DNA from: DAIOEK01 sp963721445
Lineage (GTDB): Bacteria > Chloroflexota > Anaerolineae > Anaerolineales > Anaerolineaceae
Assembly (NCBI GenBank): GCA_963721445.1
Contig: CAVRIZ010000008.1
Location: forward strand, 682,001 to 746,000
Direction of reading: 5' to 3'
DNA length: 64,000 nucleotides
Position numbers and translations under genes: made by a program. This document shows positions 34,792-44,667 of this stretch, piece by piece (position 1 is the first letter of the stretch; every line of letters starts with the position of its first letter). The notes beneath the pieces are model-generated. The model had not been told where the DNA came from. It saw only the letters and a list, made by a program, of their open reading frames with translations, and made no database searches.

Positions 34792-37170
34792 ATGGCTGGA
34801 CGGCAGGAAATTTTCCAAGAAGCAATGAACAAAGGCCATTCAGCGGCCTGGGACCAACAATGGGATTTGGCTGCTCGTTATTACCGCCAGGCCTTGGATG
34901 AATTTCCAAACCACCCCACTGCCTTGAGCAGTCTGGGAATGGCCATGTTTGAACAGAAAGATTTTCAAGAAGCATTGAAGATCTATACCAAAGCCAGCCA
35001 AACCTCACCAGAAGACCCCCTTACAGCAGAAAAGATAGCGCAGGTTTGTGAACGACTTGGAAAACTACCCGAGTGTATTCAAGCGTCACTCAAAGCAGCC
35101 GATCTCTTCCTAAAAGCACGAGATATGGAAAAAGCGGTTCATAACTGGAACCGGATCTTACGCCTGGACCCTGACCATCTTGGTGCTCATTCGCGCCTGG
35201 CAACCGTCTTCGAGAGAGCCGGCAGAAAATCTGACGCCGTAAACGAATACCTCTCAATGGCAGCGGTCATGCAGCAAAGTGGAGTGGTAGAAAAAGCCAC
35301 CCAGGTAGTCGAATACGCCTTGAAGATCATGCCGGGAAATACCAAAGCCGAAGAAGCCCTGCAACAATTACGCACCGGTAAACCATTGGCAAAACCAACC
35401 CGCCCACGGGGAACAGGACCCTTCCAATATCAGACGGGAGGCCTTCCAAACGCATCCGGCGGTCTCATCAAGAAGACGGATAAACTTACCACCCCCAAGG
35501 AACAAGCTAAACAGCCGCCCAAACCTGTTGAAGAACGGGGTGATCCCATCACTCTGGCTAAGAAAAAAGCGCTGCTCAAACTGGCGGATCTCCTGTTCGA
35601 ACAGAATGAGGACAACAATTCTGGCCAGGTCGCCCGACGCGGATTACAAGCCATCATGCGCGGAACCGGTACGCTATCGATGGAACAGGTGGAACGCAAC
35701 AAGATCATGATGCACCTGGGACAGGCTATCGATGCCCAAACCAATGGAAATGATTTACTGGCTGCGGAAGAATTGGAAAAAGCAGTAGATTCAGGGTTAG
35801 ACCATACAGCGGCATATTTCAACCTGGGTTTATTACGATATCAGAATGACCGGCTTGAAAGCGCGATCAAATATCTACAACATCCCATCAAACACCCTGA
35901 TTTCGCATTGGCATCTCATCTCTTACTTGGGATGTCATTCCGTAAATTGAACCGTATGGTGGAAGCAGGTGTGGAATATTTGCATGCACTCAAGTATGCC
36001 GATTCGATTATCACAGGCGGAGATCAGGCGGATGAATTGATCCAATTGTATGATCCGCTAGTTGAGGAACAAGCCAAATCAACAGATATCGCTGCAAGCA
36101 CGAAATTATGTGACACGATCGGAAATCAACTTCAGTCCGTTGATTGGCGCGAAAATCTGGGACGAGCCCGCGAACAATTACCTGAGCAACCTACCGGAAG
36201 CCCACCGTTACCTCTGGCTGAGATTTTCCTGGAGCTGAGAAGTCATCAGATCATTGAATCGTTGACCGCTGTCCGATCTCTTGCAAATAGAGGTCTCTAT
36301 CGCACCGCTATGGAAGAATCTTTCTTCGCCCTGCAATATGCGCCGACATATCTTCCACTCCATATTCAGATGGCAGATATGCTCGTTCAGGACGGCCTGG
36401 TTCAGGAAGCACTCGAAAAATACCTGGCAGTGGCAAACACATTCAGCTCACGGGGTGAGTTCACCCAGACGACGAGTCTACTACGCCGCGTTGTCGTCCT
36501 AGCTCCCATGGACCTGGCCGCGCGCAGCCGGCTCATCGATCAGCTGGTATCGCAGGGTGCCATTACGGAAGCATTAAAAGAATACATAGACCTGGCTGAG
36601 ATATACAATCGCCTGGCTGAAATGGAAATGGGCCGTAAGACCCTCACGATTGCTTTGCGATTAAGCCAGCAATCCAGCAATTTCCAAACTCAAACGATCG
36701 ATATTCTGAACAGAATTGCAGATATCGATATGCAGCGTCTCGATTGGAAGCAGGCGCTTCGTTCCTTTGAACAGATCCGGACGCTGGATCCCGGAGATAC
36801 CAAATCCCGTTCCAACTTGATCGATCTCAATTTACGGATGGGTCAGGATAGCACCGCCCTTGCGGAGCTCGATAGCTTTATTGCCTACCTGGAGACGACC
36901 GGACAGCAGCGCAGGGTGATACCCTTTATGGAAGAATTGGTGCAAGAAAGATCAGATTACCTGGAATTGCACCAACGGTTGGCTGAATTATACAGACAGG
37001 CAGGCCGTATCCAGGAAGCCGTGGTGGAATTTGACCGGGTAGGCGATTTGTTAATGGATGCAGGCAACCGAACCGGAACCATCGCAGTAATTCAAACGAT
37101 CATCTCTCTAAATCCACCCAATGTTCAGGAGTATCGGTCGGTCCTGGATAAATTGCAAAGCGGAGCGTAG
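34792..37170 (+). CDS. Large TPR-repeat protein
   Basis: 792 residues of largely helical tetratricopeptide repeats in an N-terminal block (about 10-190), a Lys/Pro-rich linker (205-250), and a middle and C-terminal block (about 270-790). Repeats show the usual pattern (A..YY.QAL.EFP.H..AL..LG.A). There is no signal peptide or membrane helix, so it is cytosolic. From memory, similar long TPR proteins with a central linker are common in Anaerolineae. It lies 70 nt after polA without a clear Shine-Dalgarno and ends at its own terminator. Function unknown, presumably scaffolding. Confidence 0.85.
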   Translation: MAGRQEIFQEAMNKGHSAAWDQQWDLAARYYRQALDEFPNHPTALSSLGMAMFEQKDFQEALKIYTKASQTSPEDPLTAEKIAQVCERLGKLPECIQASLKAADLFLKARDMEKAVHNWNRILRLDPDHLGAHSRLATVFERAGRKSDAVNEYLSMAAVMQQSGVVEKATQVVEYALKIMPGNTKAEEALQQLRTGKPLAKPTRPRGTGPFQYQTGGLPNASGGLIKKTDKLTTPKEQAKQPPKPVEERGDPITLAKKKALLKLADLLFEQNEDNNSGQVARRGLQAIMRGTGTLSMEQVERNKIMMHLGQAIDAQTNGNDLLAAEELEKAVDSGLDHTAAYFNLGLLRYQNDRLESAIKYLQHPIKHPDFALASHLLLGMSFRKLNRMVEAGVEYLHALKYADSIITGGDQADELIQLYDPLVEEQAKSTDIAASTKLCDTIGNQLQSVDWRENLGRAREQLPEQPTGSPPLPLAEIFLELRSHQIIESLTAVRSLANRGLYRTAMEESFFALQYAPTYLPLHIQMADMLVQDGLVQEALEKYLAVANTFSSRGEFTQTTSLLRRVVVLAPMDLAARSRLIDQLVSQGAITEALKEYIDLAEIYNRLAEMEMGRKTLTIALRLSQQSSNFQTQTIDILNRIADIDMQRLDWKQALRSFEQIRTLDPGDTKSRSNLIDLNLRMGQDSTALAELDSFIAYLETTGQQRRVIPFMEELVQERSDYLELHQRLAELYRQAGRIQEAVVEFDRVGDLLMDAGNRTGTIAVIQTIISLNPPNVQEYRSVLDKLQSGA

Positions 37171-37186
37171 AGAAAATACTCAGAAT

Positions 37187-37213
37187 AAAGAGGACAGGTG
37201 ACTGCCCTCTTTT
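37187..37213 (+). terminator. Terminator after the TPR gene
   Basis: AAAGAGG (37187-37193) pairs with CCTCTTT (37206-37212), with inner CAG-GTGA-CTG pairing and a short T-run. It lies between the convergent TPR and dnaA genes. Confidence 0.7.
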
Positions 37214-37263
37214 GATTTATTAACAAGTATTCCATTGGCCAATTCCTTGAACTTAAACTTAGC

Positions 37264-38619
37264 TCAACACACTCCATACATCATTTCACGTACCCGCAGC
37301 GCTTGTTTTCGTAAGCGATCGTCGCTACCCATCAATCCATTCATCTTCTCGCAGGCGTACATGACAGTCGTATGATCCCTACCGCCAAACGCGTGTCCAA
37401 TTTGAGGCAGTGAGAGTCCGGTATCCTCGCGCATGATATACATCGCCAGTTGACGGGGTAAGGCGATATCTGCCCTCCTGTCGCGGCTTACCATCCGGTC
37501 GATGGATACTTTGAACACGCTGGCAACTGTCTGAATAATTTGGTCTGGTTCGATATGGTACGTGTGCGGGAGTAGATCAGTGAGCGCAGAATTGACCAGA
37601 GAATTGTTGATGGGCAAACCGCTTAGGTCCGCAAAGGCGAAAACACGATTCATAGCACCTTCCAATTCCCGAATATTGGATTGAAACCGCTTCGCGATCA
37701 ACTCCAGGATGTCGATCGGAACATTTCGGCCACCCTTCTCTGCTTTTGCCCGCAAGATCGCCATCCTTGTTTCCAGGTCGGGAGGCTGAATATCCGCGAT
37801 CAGTCCCCATTCAAAACGGGACCGCAACCGTTCCTCGAGTGTCATCAGCGATTTGGGTGAGCGATCGGAACATAGCACGATCTGCTTTTCTGCGCTATGG
37901 AGGGAATTGAACGTGTGGAAAAACTCCTCCTGGGTTGATTCTTTTCCGGCGATGAATTGGATATCATCGATCAGGAGAACATCTGCCTGCCGGTATTTAT
38001 CGCGGAACTCGGGTGTAGTGTGATTCCGAATGGCCTGGATGAGATCATTGGTGAATTCCTCAGATGTCACATACAAAACTTGAAACCCATTCTGGATGCA
38101 GCGATTGCCAATCGCCTGTAAGAGGTGGGTCTTTCCTAAACCAACACCGCCATACAGAAAGAGGGGGTTATAGGCTTTAGCGGGTTGGTCGGCCACTGCC
38201 ATCGATGCGGCATGAGCCAGCCGGTTCCCCGGACCAACTACAAAGCTATCAAACGTGTAGCGTGAATTTAATCTGGCAAGTTGTGGTGAACGCGTCGCAG
38301 ATGCAGAGGATGGAGCGGTTTGAACAGCCGCTACTATATCCGAGACCTCAGCCTCCAGCGGAACATCCTGCTCTTTTTGGCAGACAATGAACTTTACAGC
38401 TTGAGGATGATTCATGATACCGGTTAAAACCCGGTTGATCGTAATTGTCATACGTGTTTCTAGCCAATCCCTGGCATACGCATTTGGTACTCCGACAGTA
38501 AATTGACCGTCCTGGGTATTAAGTAAGCGGCTATTCTTGACCCAAGTATCATAAGCTGCTTTTGACATATCCATTTGTAGTTGTCCAAGGGTAGCCTGCC
38601 ATGCCTGTTCTGCGTTCAT
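37264..38619 (-). CDS. dnaA: Chromosomal replication initiator DnaA
   Basis: 451 residues. Domain I (WQATLGQLQMDMSKAAYDTWV), a short linker, the AAA+ domain III with Walker A YGGVGLGKTHLLQ and Walker B VLLIDDIQFIAGKEST, and domain IV with GGRDHTTVMYACEKM for DnaA-box binding. GGAG stands five bases before the ATG. dnaN, recF or gyrB are not beside it, and I could not find clear TTATNCACA boxes in the upstream gap, so the origin may lie elsewhere. Convergent with the TPR gene. Confidence 0.97.
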   Translation of the reverse strand: MNAEQAWQATLGQLQMDMSKAAYDTWVKNSRLLNTQDGQFTVGVPNAYARDWLETRMTITINRVLTGIMNHPQAVKFIVCQKEQDVPLEAEVSDIVAAVQTAPSSASATRSPQLARLNSRYTFDSFVVGPGNRLAHAASMAVADQPAKAYNPLFLYGGVGLGKTHLLQAIGNRCIQNGFQVLYVTSEEFTNDLIQAIRNHTTPEFRDKYRQADVLLIDDIQFIAGKESTQEEFFHTFNSLHSAEKQIVLCSDRSPKSLMTLEERLRSRFEWGLIADIQPPDLETRMAILRAKAEKGGRNVPIDILELIAKRFQSNIRELEGAMNRVFAFADLSGLPINNSLVNSALTDLLPHTYHIEPDQIIQTVASVFKVSIDRMVSRDRRADIALPRQLAMYIMREDTGLSLPQIGHAFGGRDHTTVMYACEKMNGLMGSDDRLRKQALRVREMMYGVC

Positions 38620-39101
38620 AGATGCTCCAGGATTTAGATTTAGGCTTCACTGAACCGGACGGAAATTGGGTACTTAAATACCACGCCTGGCTCTTTAAGA
38701 GAGGTGAAGAACAATTAATAGTGCATTTGTGGGAGTACTACTTGGGGAGGAGTGCTGGTCTCCTGCCCCCCCTCTTGCAGGGATTACATCCCTCTATTAG
38801 GGACAAGCTGATTCTAGCAGAGACCAGAAGGAGTCGCAATACAAATAGGCGACGTGAGTCTAAAACAATCATAAATTTTAAGGATTCTTAAGCTTAAGGA
38901 ATCGCTTTCTTTTACAAATCTAAGGTAAGTATTCAGATAGTCGTTTTTTGGCAATCCCTAGCCGACACTTTCAACATACCCCCATATATGGGGGGTATTC
39001 GATACTAATTACTTTTTCCCTATACGCACGGAAAATTTGTTCTAGGTTTTAATTGAATCTTTTCGCTTTGATTCTATGGCAATGGCGTACCGAAAATGGA
39101 A
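38620..39101. other. Intergenic region upstream of dnaA with palindromes
   Basis: About 480 nt with no supported gene. A near-perfect palindrome GATTCTTAAG/CTTAAGGAATC lies at 38883-38903, and a second one centred on CATATATG (ATACCCCCATATATGGGGGG) at 38976-38995. Both are AT-centred and could bind a dnaA regulator or form cruciforms. DnaA boxes were not recognised. Confidence 0.5.
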
Positions 39102-40415
39102 TCAGTCCTTTTTTAACGCAACCATCATCAACCCGGCAGCCTTACGGCCGATCTCGACCGCGAAATTTGTTCCGCGGTCCCATGGGTAAACCTGGCTCAT
39201 ACTTGCGAAGAATAACCCGGCTATCGGTGTTTGAATGGCTGGGATATTTTCTGAATGATTCACAAAAGGGACCGGCTGGGCATATTTGGTCCGGTTCAAC
39301 CATATCTTTTTGATCCAGGTCTTATTAAATCCAGGGTTGATCCGCTGGATGCCCGGGAGGAATTTATGCAATAAGGCTTCTTCGCTGAGTTGGAAATTCT
39401 CATGATCCGGTTCCAGATAGTCACCAATATAAACGATCCGATCCCCGCCAAAGTGTTCGGGCGGCAGGAAGTTGGTATGCTCGACGATCGCGAGGAATGG
39501 GAATCCAGCCGATTTGGGAATGTTATACCAGTAATAGCCTTCGGTAGAGAGTGGCTGGTTCAACGACAAGACCATCACCACCGCTCCCAGGCTTTTCAAG
39601 TCCAGCAATCCCCGGAGATAATCCTCAGGTAGATCTGGCGCCATCTGCGCCATCAAACCCGGCGAAGTGGTAACCAGGCACTGGTCATATATTCCATCCA
39701 CTCCATTCGCCCGGATCATCACTTTCCCATCCGTGGTTGGCGTGATCGTTTGGATCGGCGTTTTGAGTTGTATGACAACACCCAATTCCCGTAGTTTATC
39801 TGCAAAGATATTACAAAACTGTTGAAAACCGCCTTCAAATGTTCCCAATCTGGTGGTACGGCTGTGCAGGCGAGCCCACATCCAGGCCATATTCACCTGG
39901 CGTGCAAACCGCTCACCGAATTTTCCGATCAGCATCGGTTCCCACATGGATTTGTACACGGATTCCCCTGCCCATTTACGCATCCATTTTTCAACAGTGG
40001 TCGTTTCGAGCGCTTTCCAATTGGTCGTGAGCCGGAGAAAAAGACCGACCAGGCCAAACCGGATCTTATTAATCCCCCATCCCAATCCCGGGAACAGGAT
40101 CATCTGCGGGATGGCATCGAAGGGATAGAATTTCCCATTGTGATACATTACGGTGTAGGGACGGGGGAAGAGTACTTTATCCTGCAGACCCAATTCGCGG
40201 ATCAAACCCAGGATATGTTTATCTGTCTGGAACCAGTGATGATAGAATTTCTCCACCGACCAATCCCAATTCGGCTCCTTGAATCCACCCGCCAGACCAC
40301 CTACAACATCTGATCCTTCATAAATGGTGACCTGGTTACCTGCACGGATGAGATCCCATGCGGCGGCCATGCCACCCATCCCTGCACCTATAATGGCAAT
40401 ATTCTTCCCGGTCAT
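39102..40415 (-). CDS. FAD-dependent amine oxidase/protoporphyrinogen oxidase-like oxidoreductase
   Basis: 437 residues from ATG 40415. The FAD-binding motif IAIIGAGMGGMAAAWDL is followed by the DVVGGLAGG segment, and the C-terminal FAD contact is SQVYPWDRGTNFAVEIGRKAAG. The family includes protoporphyrinogen oxidases, phytoene desaturase-like and UDP-galactopyranose mutase-like proteins; exact substrate unknown. GGAG lies five bases upstream of the ATG. The frame is open into the upstream flippase without a stop, so a fused protein of the two cannot be excluded. Its role with a flippase suggests lipid or isoprenoid modification. Confidence 0.85.
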   Translation of the reverse strand: MTGKNIAIIGAGMGGMAAAWDLIRAGNQVTIYEGSDVVGGLAGGFKEPNWDWSVEKFYHHWFQTDKHILGLIRELGLQDKVLFPRPYTVMYHNGKFYPFDAIPQMILFPGLGWGINKIRFGLVGLFLRLTTNWKALETTTVEKWMRKWAGESVYKSMWEPMLIGKFGERFARQVNMAWMWARLHSRTTRLGTFEGGFQQFCNIFADKLRELGVVIQLKTPIQTITPTTDGKVMIRANGVDGIYDQCLVTTSPGLMAQMAPDLPEDYLRGLLDLKSLGAVVMVLSLNQPLSTEGYYWYNIPKSAGFPFLAIVEHTNFLPPEHFGGDRIVYIGDYLEPDHENFQLSEEALLHKFLPGIQRINPGFNKTWIKKIWLNRTKYAQPVPFVNHSENIPAIQTPIAGLFFASMSQVYPWDRGTNFAVEIGRKAAGLMMVALKKD

Positions 40416-41453
40416 CCATTCTCCTTGGTCAGTAGTATCCGTTGTCATACTTTCGTCTGATTCTTCGGGAACTTTGCCCCATTTCAAACCTTCACGGGCA
40501 AAGTAGTACGCGCCTAAGGCAGTAATTGGCAACCAGAGGGCAACATGAAGAACCAGGGTATACCCCACCGCAATGGAATTGGGAACGGAATAAGCAGTTA
40601 GAAGAGCAATACCCGGTGCGTCAAATGTGCCGACATACCCTGGAGCAGAAGGAATGGTCGTTGCCAGATTGACAATACCATTCATCAGCATCAAGGCAAA
40701 AAAACTCACCTCAAAAGGAAAAGCGTGCATCACAAACCAGTATTTTCCGGTCTCCAAAAGCCAGATAATTGCAGATGTGAATAGGATCATCAACGCATCC
40801 AGCGGGGATCGGAGTGATTCCAGACCACCCAGAAACGATGCACTAATCCCCTTGATTTTTTCCTGGAAACGGTGTGGAAGCAAGGTGTAGGATAAACCAA
40901 TCGGTAATTTTTCGGGATTGATGCGGGAACATTGCCGCTACTAGAAACACCACCAACACTGCAATAAAGACAATTGCGCCATAAATGGCCAGATTTCGGA
41001 TGTTGCCAATAAATCCGGATGAAGAAGTGAGTTTGGCAAGTTCTCCCAAGTTCAGAAAAACAAAAGCCAGCATTATCACCCCATCAAAAACGCGTTCTAC
41101 AATAATGGTCGCCAGCGAAGCCGAGATGGGAACTCCCTCACGGCGTTTTAAGACAGCAGCCCGAAGCAATTCACCAGCCCGGTAAGGGTAGATATTATTG
41201 CCCATATAACCAATGGCAACAATCAGGAAACATGCTTGCCGTACTGATCTTTTTTAATGGGCTCAGCAGATAATGCCAGCGCCAGGCACGAACCCAAACC
41301 CCCAGGAAATAGACTGCAATTCCAGGAAGGATCCACCAATACTTTGGCAGATTTGATGACATCCCATGCTTCGAGAATATTTAATTTTCGCAGAGAAAAA
41401 TACATCAGCACGATGCTGATGGCGATTCCCAGCCAAAATATCCACTTTTTCAT
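40416..41453 (-). pseudogene. UPF0104-type flippase-like membrane protein, three frameshifts
   Basis: Reading through the frames gives one polytopic protein of about 340 residues: MKKWIFWLGIAISIVLMYF, then WWILPGIAVYFLGVWVRAWR, GYMGNNIYPYRAGELLRAAV and ATTIPSAPGYVGTFDA, the signatures of the lysylphosphatidylglycerol synthetase/UPF0104 flippase-like family. Three single extra bases, in TT (near 41339), TTT (near 41230) and AAAA (near 40903), break it; removing one from each restores the protein. All other residues are conserved, so the gene is probably intact in the organism. The start has a TAGAAT box seven bases before the ATG. No stop separates it from the FAD gene. Confidence 0.8.
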
Positions 41454-41460
41454 GGAATTA

Positions 41461-41478
41461 ATTCTACCATGTTATACT
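41461..41478. promoter_or_regulatory. Divergent -10 boxes, each seven bases from a start codon
   Basis: On the minus strand TAGAAT (41461-41466) lies seven bases before the flippase ATG at 41453. On the plus strand TATACT (41473-41478) lies seven bases before the ABC-F ATG at 41486. Neither gene has a Shine-Dalgarno, so both mRNAs would be leaderless, and the two RNA polymerase sites overlap. Confidence 0.5.
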
Positions 41479-41485
41479 TTTGAGC

Positions 41486-43384
41486 ATGCCGCTGCTCTCC
41501 GCCGTGTCGCTTGGTAAGGCTTTTGGCCCGCAGGACCTGTTCAGTCAGGTCTCTTTTGGGATTCCTCATCGAGCACGAATTGCGTTGGTTGGACCGAACG
41601 GGATCGGCAAGACGACCCTGCTCCGGATCTTGATGGGATTGGAAGATGCGTCAGAAGGCAAAGTCCAACGGGCGAAGGGGTTGAACATCGGATACCTTCC
41701 CCAGGAAGCCCAATTTGAACATACTGAAGCCACTCTTTGGGATGAATGCCTGCGACCTTTCGCTCACCTGGTTGAGAAACAACGATTATTACACAACCTG
41801 GAAGAAGAGATAACCCGTTCACCCGATCAAGCTGATTTACTTGTGCGATACGGCAAGCTCCAGCATGATTTTGACCATCTGGGCGGATATACCTACGAAT
41901 TGACGATCCGGATGACACTCACCGGACTTGGATTTACACCGGACGATTTCATTCGTCCGTTCACACAACTCTCGGGCGGTCAACGCACCCGTGCGCTTCT
42001 CGCCCGGTTGATCCTATCCAATCCTGATATCCTCTTGATGGATGAACCAACCAATCATCTCGACATCGCCGCGGTGGAATGGCTGGAAAAATTCTTCAAA
42101 GATTGGCCTGGCGCTGTATTCTTCGTTTCACATGATCGCTATTTCATTGACCAGGTCGCGGATCATGTCTATGAGCTGGCTCCTGAGTTTGAGATCTTCC
42201 GCGGGAATTATTCCGCCTATTTACAGCAGCGTGAAGAGCGATATCGCTTGCACATGCGCGAGTACGAAGAATTGCAGGAATTCGTAGCCAAAGAAGAAGA
42301 ATACATCCGCCGGAATATGGCCGGGCAGAATACCAGACAGGCACAGGGACGTTTGAAGCGGCTGGAACGAATGCTCGAAGAAACCCGCCTTACTCGACCG
42401 CGACAGCGACGCAGCCTACACCTGGCAATGAACAGCTCCGGACGGTCAGGTGATCTGGTCATCCGAACATATTCGCTTGATGTGGGGTACGCCGATGAAG
42501 GCCAACCACTCTTTCATGTTCCGGATCTGATCTTGAAACGGGGCGAGTGCGCCGCGGTGATCGGTCCGAATGGGGCGGGAAAGACCACTTTCCTTAAAAC
42601 CATTCTCAACCAACTTCCACCTTTTTCCGGAGAAGTCGATCTGGGTTCCTCATTACAAATCGGTTATTTCTCCCAGGCGCATGAAGGTTTGAACCCTGAC
42701 CTTAACCTGATCGAAGAGATCAACACTGTCGCACCGCTCATGCTGCCCGGAGAAGTGCGCAGTTACCTTGCTAAGTATCTCTTTACAGGGGATGATGCCT
42801 ACAAACCGGTGGAAGTATTATCCGGGGGTGAGAGAGGCCGGCTGGCGCTTGCAAAACTTTCGCTAACAACGGCAAATCTGCTCCTCCTCGACGAGCCTAC
42901 CAACCATCTTGACCTTGCGTCACAGGAAGTACTTCAGACCGTACTCAACGACTACCGGGGTACGATCCTGTTGGTATCCCATGACCGCTACCTGATCGAT
43001 TCACTGGCTTCCCAGATCTGGGCGGTCGATCCCGAGTCACGGACGTTGACCGTCTTCCCGGGCAGTTACAGCGAGTACAAGTCTTTCCTGGCCGGGCAGG
43101 AAACCCTGCAGGTCCAATCCGGGCAAGGATTTATTACACCTGCCGATCCTTTGACATTGGGGAAAAAGAAAACAAAAGAATTATCCACCTGGAAGAAGAA
43201 GAAACTATTGGATGATCTGGAACTCAGGATCACCGAACATGAGACCGAACTCGCTCGACTGAACACCATCCTGGCGAATCCACCCGCAGATCCACTGGTG
43301 GTGGAACAGGCAGGAAGAGAGTATGTTCGGATTGAGCGGGAATTGGCCAGACTGATAGAAGACTGGGTTGCCTATCACCCATAA
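41486..43384 (+). CDS. ABC-F family ATPase
   Basis: 632 residues from ATG 41486, complete. Two ABC domains: Walker A GPNGIGKTT and GPNGAGKTT, signatures LSGGQRTRALLAR and LSGGERGRLALAK, Walker B ILLMDEPTNHLD and LLLLDEPTNHLD. Between them is a long charged linker (LQEFVAKEEEYIRRNMAGQNTRQAQGR) of the Uup/YdiF type. A C-terminal coiled coil of about 100 residues follows. Likely a ribosome-associated translation factor. The TTG at 41480 is rejected because the -10 geometry supports the ATG. This is the second ABC-F in the window. Confidence 0.95.
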   Translation: MPLLSAVSLGKAFGPQDLFSQVSFGIPHRARIALVGPNGIGKTTLLRILMGLEDASEGKVQRAKGLNIGYLPQEAQFEHTEATLWDECLRPFAHLVEKQRLLHNLEEEITRSPDQADLLVRYGKLQHDFDHLGGYTYELTIRMTLTGLGFTPDDFIRPFTQLSGGQRTRALLARLILSNPDILLMDEPTNHLDIAAVEWLEKFFKDWPGAVFFVSHDRYFIDQVADHVYELAPEFEIFRGNYSAYLQQREERYRLHMREYEELQEFVAKEEEYIRRNMAGQNTRQAQGRLKRLERMLEETRLTRPRQRRSLHLAMNSSGRSGDLVIRTYSLDVGYADEGQPLFHVPDLILKRGECAAVIGPNGAGKTTFLKTILNQLPPFSGEVDLGSSLQIGYFSQAHEGLNPDLNLIEEINTVAPLMLPGEVRSYLAKYLFTGDDAYKPVEVLSGGERGRLALAKLSLTTANLLLLDEPTNHLDLASQEVLQTVLNDYRGTILLVSHDRYLIDSLASQIWAVDPESRTLTVFPGSYSEYKSFLAGQETLQVQSGQGFITPADPLTLGKKKTKELSTWKKKKLLDDLELRITEHETELARLNTILANPPADPLVVEQAGREYVRIERELARLIEDWVAYHP

Positions 43385-43394
43385 AACGGTTCGA

Positions 43395-44660
43395 TCAGGC
43401 AGCGGATCCGTTTTGTTCGATGGGTTGGTCCACCACCATCGGCTCATCCCCGTTATAACGGAATAATTGCGGGAAGCGGGAAATTACCAGCCAGACAGCC
43501 AGCACGCAGCCGATCCCGCCGGAGATGATGGCGGCGGGTACGCCGAACGCCTGCGCTACGATTCCGCTCTCCACCTCACCCAATTGCGGGCCACCCTTGA
43601 AAAAGATCATATTAATGCTTAGCATCCGTCCACGCATTGAGTTGGGTGTTTGGAGCTGGCGGAGCGTGTTGCGGATGATGGTATTCAGTCCGTCTGCTGC
43701 GCCGATCACGATCAAAGCCGCCATCGTGATCCAGAAAGATGTGGATAACCCGAAAACGATCGTCGCCAGTCCGAAGATCACCACTGCACCGGTGAGCAAC
43801 AACCCCTGCCGGACGAGATGTCTCCGTTGAGACACGAATAACGCGATCGACACGGTCCCGACCGATTGGGCAGCCGATAACCATCCATACTGTATGGCGC
43901 CCACGTGCAGAATATCCCTGGCTACAAATGGAAGCAAGGTGTTTGCAGATGAGAAGAACGAAGCGACAAAGTCAACGATCATGGAAGATAGAATGATCGG
44001 TGAGTTTCGGATGAATTTGATCCCGGCTTTGATATCCAGGATTGTCTTTTTGAAATGTAGCGCTGTGCGTTTGATCTTACTCTGGACGGGTCCCATGGCG
44101 ATCAGTGCCAGGATGACTGCCAGGTAGGAGATGGCGTTGATCCAGTATGCCCACTGAATGCCCAGGTAGGCAATGATCAACCCGCAGATGGCAGGTCCAA
44201 GGATCGAACCGACATTGGATGAGATCGAGTTCATGCTGTAGGCGCTGGGAAGGTCTTCCCGTGGGACCAGCGAGGGGATGATCGACTGGCGGGCTGGCAG
44301 GTCAAATGAGACCGCGATAGACTGGATCACGACCAGTACATAGATCGTCCAGAGGGTGGTCTCGCCCAGAAAGGTCAACACCCCCAGAGCAATCGCTACA
44401 AAGATCAAGGCGGTCTGGGTGGCAATCGTCAACTTGCGTCGATTGAAATGATCCGCGACCACACCCGCGAATAATGACAGAATCATCACTGGCAGAAAGC
44501 GGGCCAAACCGATGCCGCTGATGATCAATGGCTGGTCAGAGAGGGTCCGCAGGTGCCAGTAGATCGCCCAGAGCTGCATCTGGGAACCAATGGCGGAGAT
44601 CATGAACCCGATCCAGTAGAGAAAATATGGACGGTGCTTCAACGCGGGTGGAATATGCAT
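43395..44660 (-). CDS. MFS_3-type transporter (EntS-like)
   Basis: 421 residues with about 12 hydrophobic segments. FAGVVADHFNRRKLTI after helix 2 and VSFDLPARQSIIPSLV in the middle fit the MFS_3 group that includes enterobactin exporter EntS and macrolide-type efflux proteins. It starts seven bases after the NadE stop, so it is likely co-transcribed, yet its role with NAD synthesis is not obvious. Substrate unknown. Confidence 0.88.
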   Translation of the reverse strand: MHIPPALKHRPYFLYWIGFMISAIGSQMQLWAIYWHLRTLSDQPLIISGIGLARFLPVMILSLFAGVVADHFNRRKLTIATQTALIFVAIALGVLTFLGETTLWTIYVLVVIQSIAVSFDLPARQSIIPSLVPREDLPSAYSMNSISSNVGSILGPAICGLIIAYLGIQWAYWINAISYLAVILALIAMGPVQSKIKRTALHFKKTILDIKAGIKFIRNSPIILSSMIVDFVASFFSSANTLLPFVARDILHVGAIQYGWLSAAQSVGTVSIALFVSQRRHLVRQGLLLTGAVVIFGLATIVFGLSTSFWITMAALIVIGAADGLNTIIRNTLRQLQTPNSMRGRMLSINMIFFKGGPQLGEVESGIVAQAFGVPAAIISGGIGCVLAVWLVISRFPQLFRYNGDEPMVVDQPIEQNGSAA

Positions 44661-44667
44661 ACAGGGA

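Noticed and set aside
38622..38891. 89-codon frame divergent from dnaA
   Set aside because: It starts inside the dnaA upstream site, has no ribosome-binding site and no recognisable sequence.
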